The notes under the pieces were generated by a model. That model searched no databases and was not told the DNA's origin. It worked only from the letters and a program-made list of their open reading frames with translations. Of a stretch of 64,000 nt of DNA, positions 60,512 to 64,000 are shown piece by piece; position 1 is the stretch's first letter, and every line of letters begins with the position of its first letter. Position numbers and translations under genes: made by a program. The DNA is from Salminus brasiliensis (taxonomy: Eukaryota; Chordata; Actinopteri; Characiformes; Bryconidae): assembly GCF_030463535.1 (NCBI RefSeq), contig NC_132901.1, positions 7,287,364-7,351,363 of the forward strand, written 5' to 3'.

Positions 60512-62750
60512 ACAGTGTTCAGATTCATCTTTTCACATACCACTGACCATTAGATGGATTTAAAATGGGCAAACGTGTTGTGGTGGTACTCTGGAATATT
60601 GACTACTCCAATTAAATAAATTCAGTGTTTAATAATATATATAAATATTATCTTCTGGTTTCGTGTATTTTGCTTTTTTTTAATCTGTCTTCTCAACCTG
60701 CATCAGTGAAGTTATTTGCATATCTCATAGAATGACTATTTTCTACCTCTGACCACTAGAGGGGACCATTGTGTCATACTGGCCCTGGTCAAGCTCTGCA
60801 GTGTTTGCGGTGGTCGATAGCCTTTAGCCTTTGTAGCCCGTTGATTGGTTTTAACTCTCAAAACCTTTATGTCAGAAGCACATGCTTTTAATCTGCAATC
60901 TTTTAAAAGCTTTGTATCATTATACAAAATTATTTGCTCAAAATATATCACAATTTTTCATTTTTCTTAGGCTTCTAAGTTGGAACAAGAAACAAAGACA
61001 TCCGTAGTGCAGCATGTAATCAGTACTCTCAAAAACTGTGGATGTATTAATTCTATCATTAATGTTTCGCACTCTGGATCCTTAAATGATTTAATCCTAA
61101 AACAGCACACTCTCACACTGTGTGATATAATGATGTTAGCTGTGTGTTTCCTCATGTTTGAGTAGCCTGAGCATGATAGCCTACTTTAAGATGCTTATCT
61201 TAAGTGAAGTGCTTCCATTAAAACATTCAACAACAGCTCATTTTAAATGAATAATTCATTGAAAAATCAAATTAACATCATTAGCAGTTGCCCCAGGTGT
61301 GGGCGATCAGTCAATACATGCTTGGTATCTGGGGTTTGCTTCTTTATTTAAGGATAAGATATGCTAGGCTAACTTTGCTAGCAACCACTAGATTGTTTCC
61401 AATCTCTGTAAATAGACAGCCAAAAACATTTGTCTCTAAATCTGCTCAAAACAACATTCAGCTCTTCGGATAAAGTGGTCTAGAACACACTATGACTTTA
61501 GTCTACAAAACCAAATAGAAACTGTTACACAGAGCTAAATGTTGGAGCAGCCATTTTTAAAGAACTGGTCCAATTTTAGTTAAAATGTTTTAGTAAGAGC
61601 TGTCCATCTTGTTTTACTTATCAATAAATATTCACAAAGATAAGACTGATGACAGCCCAATTCCAGTGTTCGTTAGCAACATTAGCCTAGCATTGTGTTC
61701 TAAACTAAAGGAGCAACTCTCAGATATCAAACATGTACTGGCTGATTAATTGCATCTCATGAAATTAATAAATCATATTAATCTTTTTAGATTTTTTGCC
61801 AAACTACCAAATTAACTAGCATTAGTTAATATTCAAGGTTGTAATATTGATATAAAAAATATATACTCTTATAATTATGCTCTGCACATAGTGAAACATA
61901 GTTGTTTAGTGTTCTTTACCTACTGAAAATATCTACAACATACTCAGAAAAGTATATTTTAATGTAATGTATCATGCTAATGTGGACACATTATTGCTAT
62001 ATATATATATAGTCAAATTGCCCAGCCTTACTGGTAATAAACAAACAGCATAGCCATGAGATCAAGTTATTCGAATTCTTCATAGTGCAGTCAAGGAAGG
62101 ATCTTTCAAAGCTCGATAAACACATAAATATTTAAGCTATTTTCATATGCAGACATAGATCAGCTAAATAGCTGATATGCAGCCATTCGATGGTCAAGTC
62201 AGAATTTCTGTTTTATTTTTGTTTATTTTGTTAAACACCACAGTTCACTGGATCTATCACTTCTGTCATCATCCAGACAGCTTGGTGCTTCAGTTTACAC
62301 AGCAGGGCAAATCGAAGTGTTTACAGTACTGAATGAACAAAACAAGCCCCAAAACGAAATCACATCAAATCACTTGCTATACAAACTTACTTTAGCTCTG
62401 CTTTGTGGGGGCAAAAAAACATTCCAGGCAACTTCCTTTCAATACACTGGTTAAAACAAACACTAGGTTGCAGGATGCAGGCAGGCTGCTGGTTTCTCTC
62501 TACTAAAACAAAACCTGCCCATTAGCTGATAGGTTAAATAAGATGCATTTTTGTCAACAAGATGTTTTTTAAGGCTTAAATAATCAAATGTATGTAAATA
62601 CTCTACACCCCTGGTGGCTGTTCCACTGGTGGAATATAAATCAACTGGTTGAATATTTTTACAGATATAAATCTGCCATTAGGGAAGATTTATTTCTTGT
62701 ATAAAATGTCCAGGAGTTGTCCAGGAAAAATGTGTCCAGAGGTTAGTACG
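60512..62750. other. Intergenic, no gene recognised
   Basis: No exon or RNA gene could be supported. A CTCF-like word with one mismatch is at 60,753-60,765. A short (TA)n run is near 61,997-62,011. The stretch 61,905-62,030, ending 'attgcccagcc', resembles the repeat that closes the window. Confidence 0.5.
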
Positions 62751-62754
62751 ATTT

Positions 62755-63827
62755 AGTACGACTGGCTGTCACTGGGCAACACAGATTTTCAACTCCCTCC
62801 ACAAATTTTCTATGGGGTTGAGGTCTGGAGACTGGCTAGGCCACTCCAAGACCTTGAAATGCTTTTTACAGAGCCACTTCTTCGTTGCCCAGGCGGTGTG
62901 TTTGGGATCATTGTAATGCTGGAAGACCCAGCCACGTTCCATCTCCAATGCTCTCACTGATGGAAGAATAAAAAAAGAAATCTCACGATACATGGCCCCG
63001 TTCATTCTTCCCTTAACACGGTTCAGTTGTCCTGTCCCCTTTGCAGAAAACAGCCCCAAAGCATGATGTTTCCACTCCCATGCTTTACAGTAGGTATGGT
63101 GTTCTTGGGATGCAACTCAGCATTCTTCTTCCTCCAAACACGACGAGTTGAGCTTTTACCAAAAACTTCTATTTTGGTTTCATCTGACCACATGATATTC
63201 TCCAAATCCTCTCCTGGATCATCCATATGCTCTCTAGCAAACTTCAGACGGGCCTGGACATGTACTGGCTTAAGCGGGGGACACGCCTGGCACTGCAGAA
63301 TTTGAGTCCCTCTCGGCATAGTGTTTTACTGATGGTAGCCTTTGTTACTTTGGGCCCGAGATCGAGGGAGATTATCAATGGTCTTGTATGTCTTCCATTT
63401 TCTTACAATTGCTCCCACAGTTGATTTATTCACACGAACCTGCTTGCCTATTGTAGATTCACTCTTCCCAGCCTGGTGTAGGTCTACAATTTTCTTCCTG
63501 GTTTCCTTCGGTCTCTTGGTCTTGGCCATGGCTAAGTTTAGAGTCTGACTGTTTGAGCCTGTGGACAGGTGCCTTTTATACAGATAAAGAGGTCAAACAG
63601 GTGCCATTAATACAAGTAATGAGTGGAGGACAGAAGAGCTTCTTAAAGAAGAAGTTACAGGTCTGTGAGAGCCAAAAATATTGCTTGTTTGTGGGTGACC
63701 AAATACTTATTTTCTACCATAATTTACAAATAAATTCTTTAAAAATTCCTACAAAGTTTTTTTTCTCATTTTGTAGGAGGAGAACTTGCACAATCAGTGG
63801 CTGACTAAATACTTTTTTGCTCCACTG
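62755..63827 (-). mobile_element. Tc1-like transposon, left end lost, same family as the 57,551 copy
   Basis: The right terminal repeat is complete ('gtggctgactaaatactttt', 'ttgctccactg', ending 63,827) and is followed by the TA target. The left side begins abruptly inside the transposase at about 62,769, so the C-terminus and left repeat are missing. On the minus strand the pieces are 63,529-63,326 (MAKTKRPKETRKKIVDLHQA, then the VNKSTVGAIVRKWK DNA-binding helix), 63,319-63,023 (SDETK, first Asp) and 63,059-62,769 (QHYNDPKHT and NPIEN). Where the second catalytic Asp is expected there is Tyr (QHY instead of QHD), so the enzyme would be dead even if the frames were joined. Text and frame order match the 57,551 element closely. 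Confidence 0.87.
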
Positions 63828-63884
63828 TATATTCAATATTTGCTGCACTTTATCCAGTTAAACAGGGCTAATTACATTCTCTGT

Positions 63885-64000
63885 AATAAAATGCATTGGT
63901 CAGTGTTCTTTCGGCAATGATGATATCCACAATATGTCCAAAAAAGTGTGTTGTGTATCACGATAACAGAATTTAGCACAATACAATAAAATATTGCCCA
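63885..64000 (+). repeat. Dispersed repeat end at window edge ('aaaatattgccca')
   Basis: It contains 'gatgatatccacaatatgtc', 'aagtgtgttgtgtatcacga' and 'caataaaatattgccca'. Related text occurs at 47,450-47,530 and 61,905-62,030. It is probably the terminus of a DNA transposon cut by the window edge. Confidence 0.5.

Overview
This window is teleost fish nuclear DNA. The evidence is split vertebrate genes with GT-AG introns, AT-rich intergenic sequence, many (CA)n/(GA)n microsatellites, and mobile-element families typical of fish: several Tc1/mariner lineages, an L2/CR1-type LINE, Ty3/gypsy relics and hAT-like miniature elements. The species cannot be fixed from the sequence; an ostariophysan such as a characin or catfish is a guess. 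There are no bacterial-style operons, CRISPR arrays or phage genes.

Positions 1-34,870 hold no protein gene I can recognise. The stretch is intergenic and rich in relics. It contains Tc1-like transposase fragments near 2.9, 10.2, 25.3 and 27.6-28.2 kb; a decayed Ty3/gypsy element at 18.6-20.35 kb and another fragment at 26.1-26.9 kb; a dispersed repeat at 28.7-29.1 kb; and a 5'-truncated LINE at 31.0-32.74 kb whose reverse transcriptase frame is still open. A 119-codon open frame at 5,564-5,923 and a pre-miRNA-like hairpin at 21,695-21,753 are unassigned.

Positions 34,880-59,424 form the gene cluster. GTF2E2 (TFIIE beta) lies on the minus strand with seven coding exons (35,146-47,284) and a probable non-coding first exon near 48.4-48.65 kb. 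Spliced, it gives 291 codons, the length I recall for human TFIIE beta. SMIM18, a 71-residue single-pass membrane protein, is nested on the plus strand inside the large GTF2E2 intron, as I recall in human 8p12. QDPR (dihydropteridine reductase) follows on the plus strand with seven coding exons (50,283-59,424; 236 codons). GTF2E2 and QDPR are divergent, with start regions about 1.5 kb apart. Their products act in unrelated processes: Pol II initiation and tetrahydrobiopterin recycling.

The introns and 3' flank carry most of the younger mobile DNA. An internally deleted Tc1 element with both terminal repeats lies in QDPR intron 4, a hAT-like MITE in intron 3, and a Tc1 copy missing its right end in intron 6. 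A related Tc1 copy missing its left end lies downstream, so the two surviving outer ends bracket the last QDPR exon. A broken THAP zinc-finger sequence sits in the GTF2E2 intron. I found no convincing new multi-gene system; the oddities are set out in the findings.
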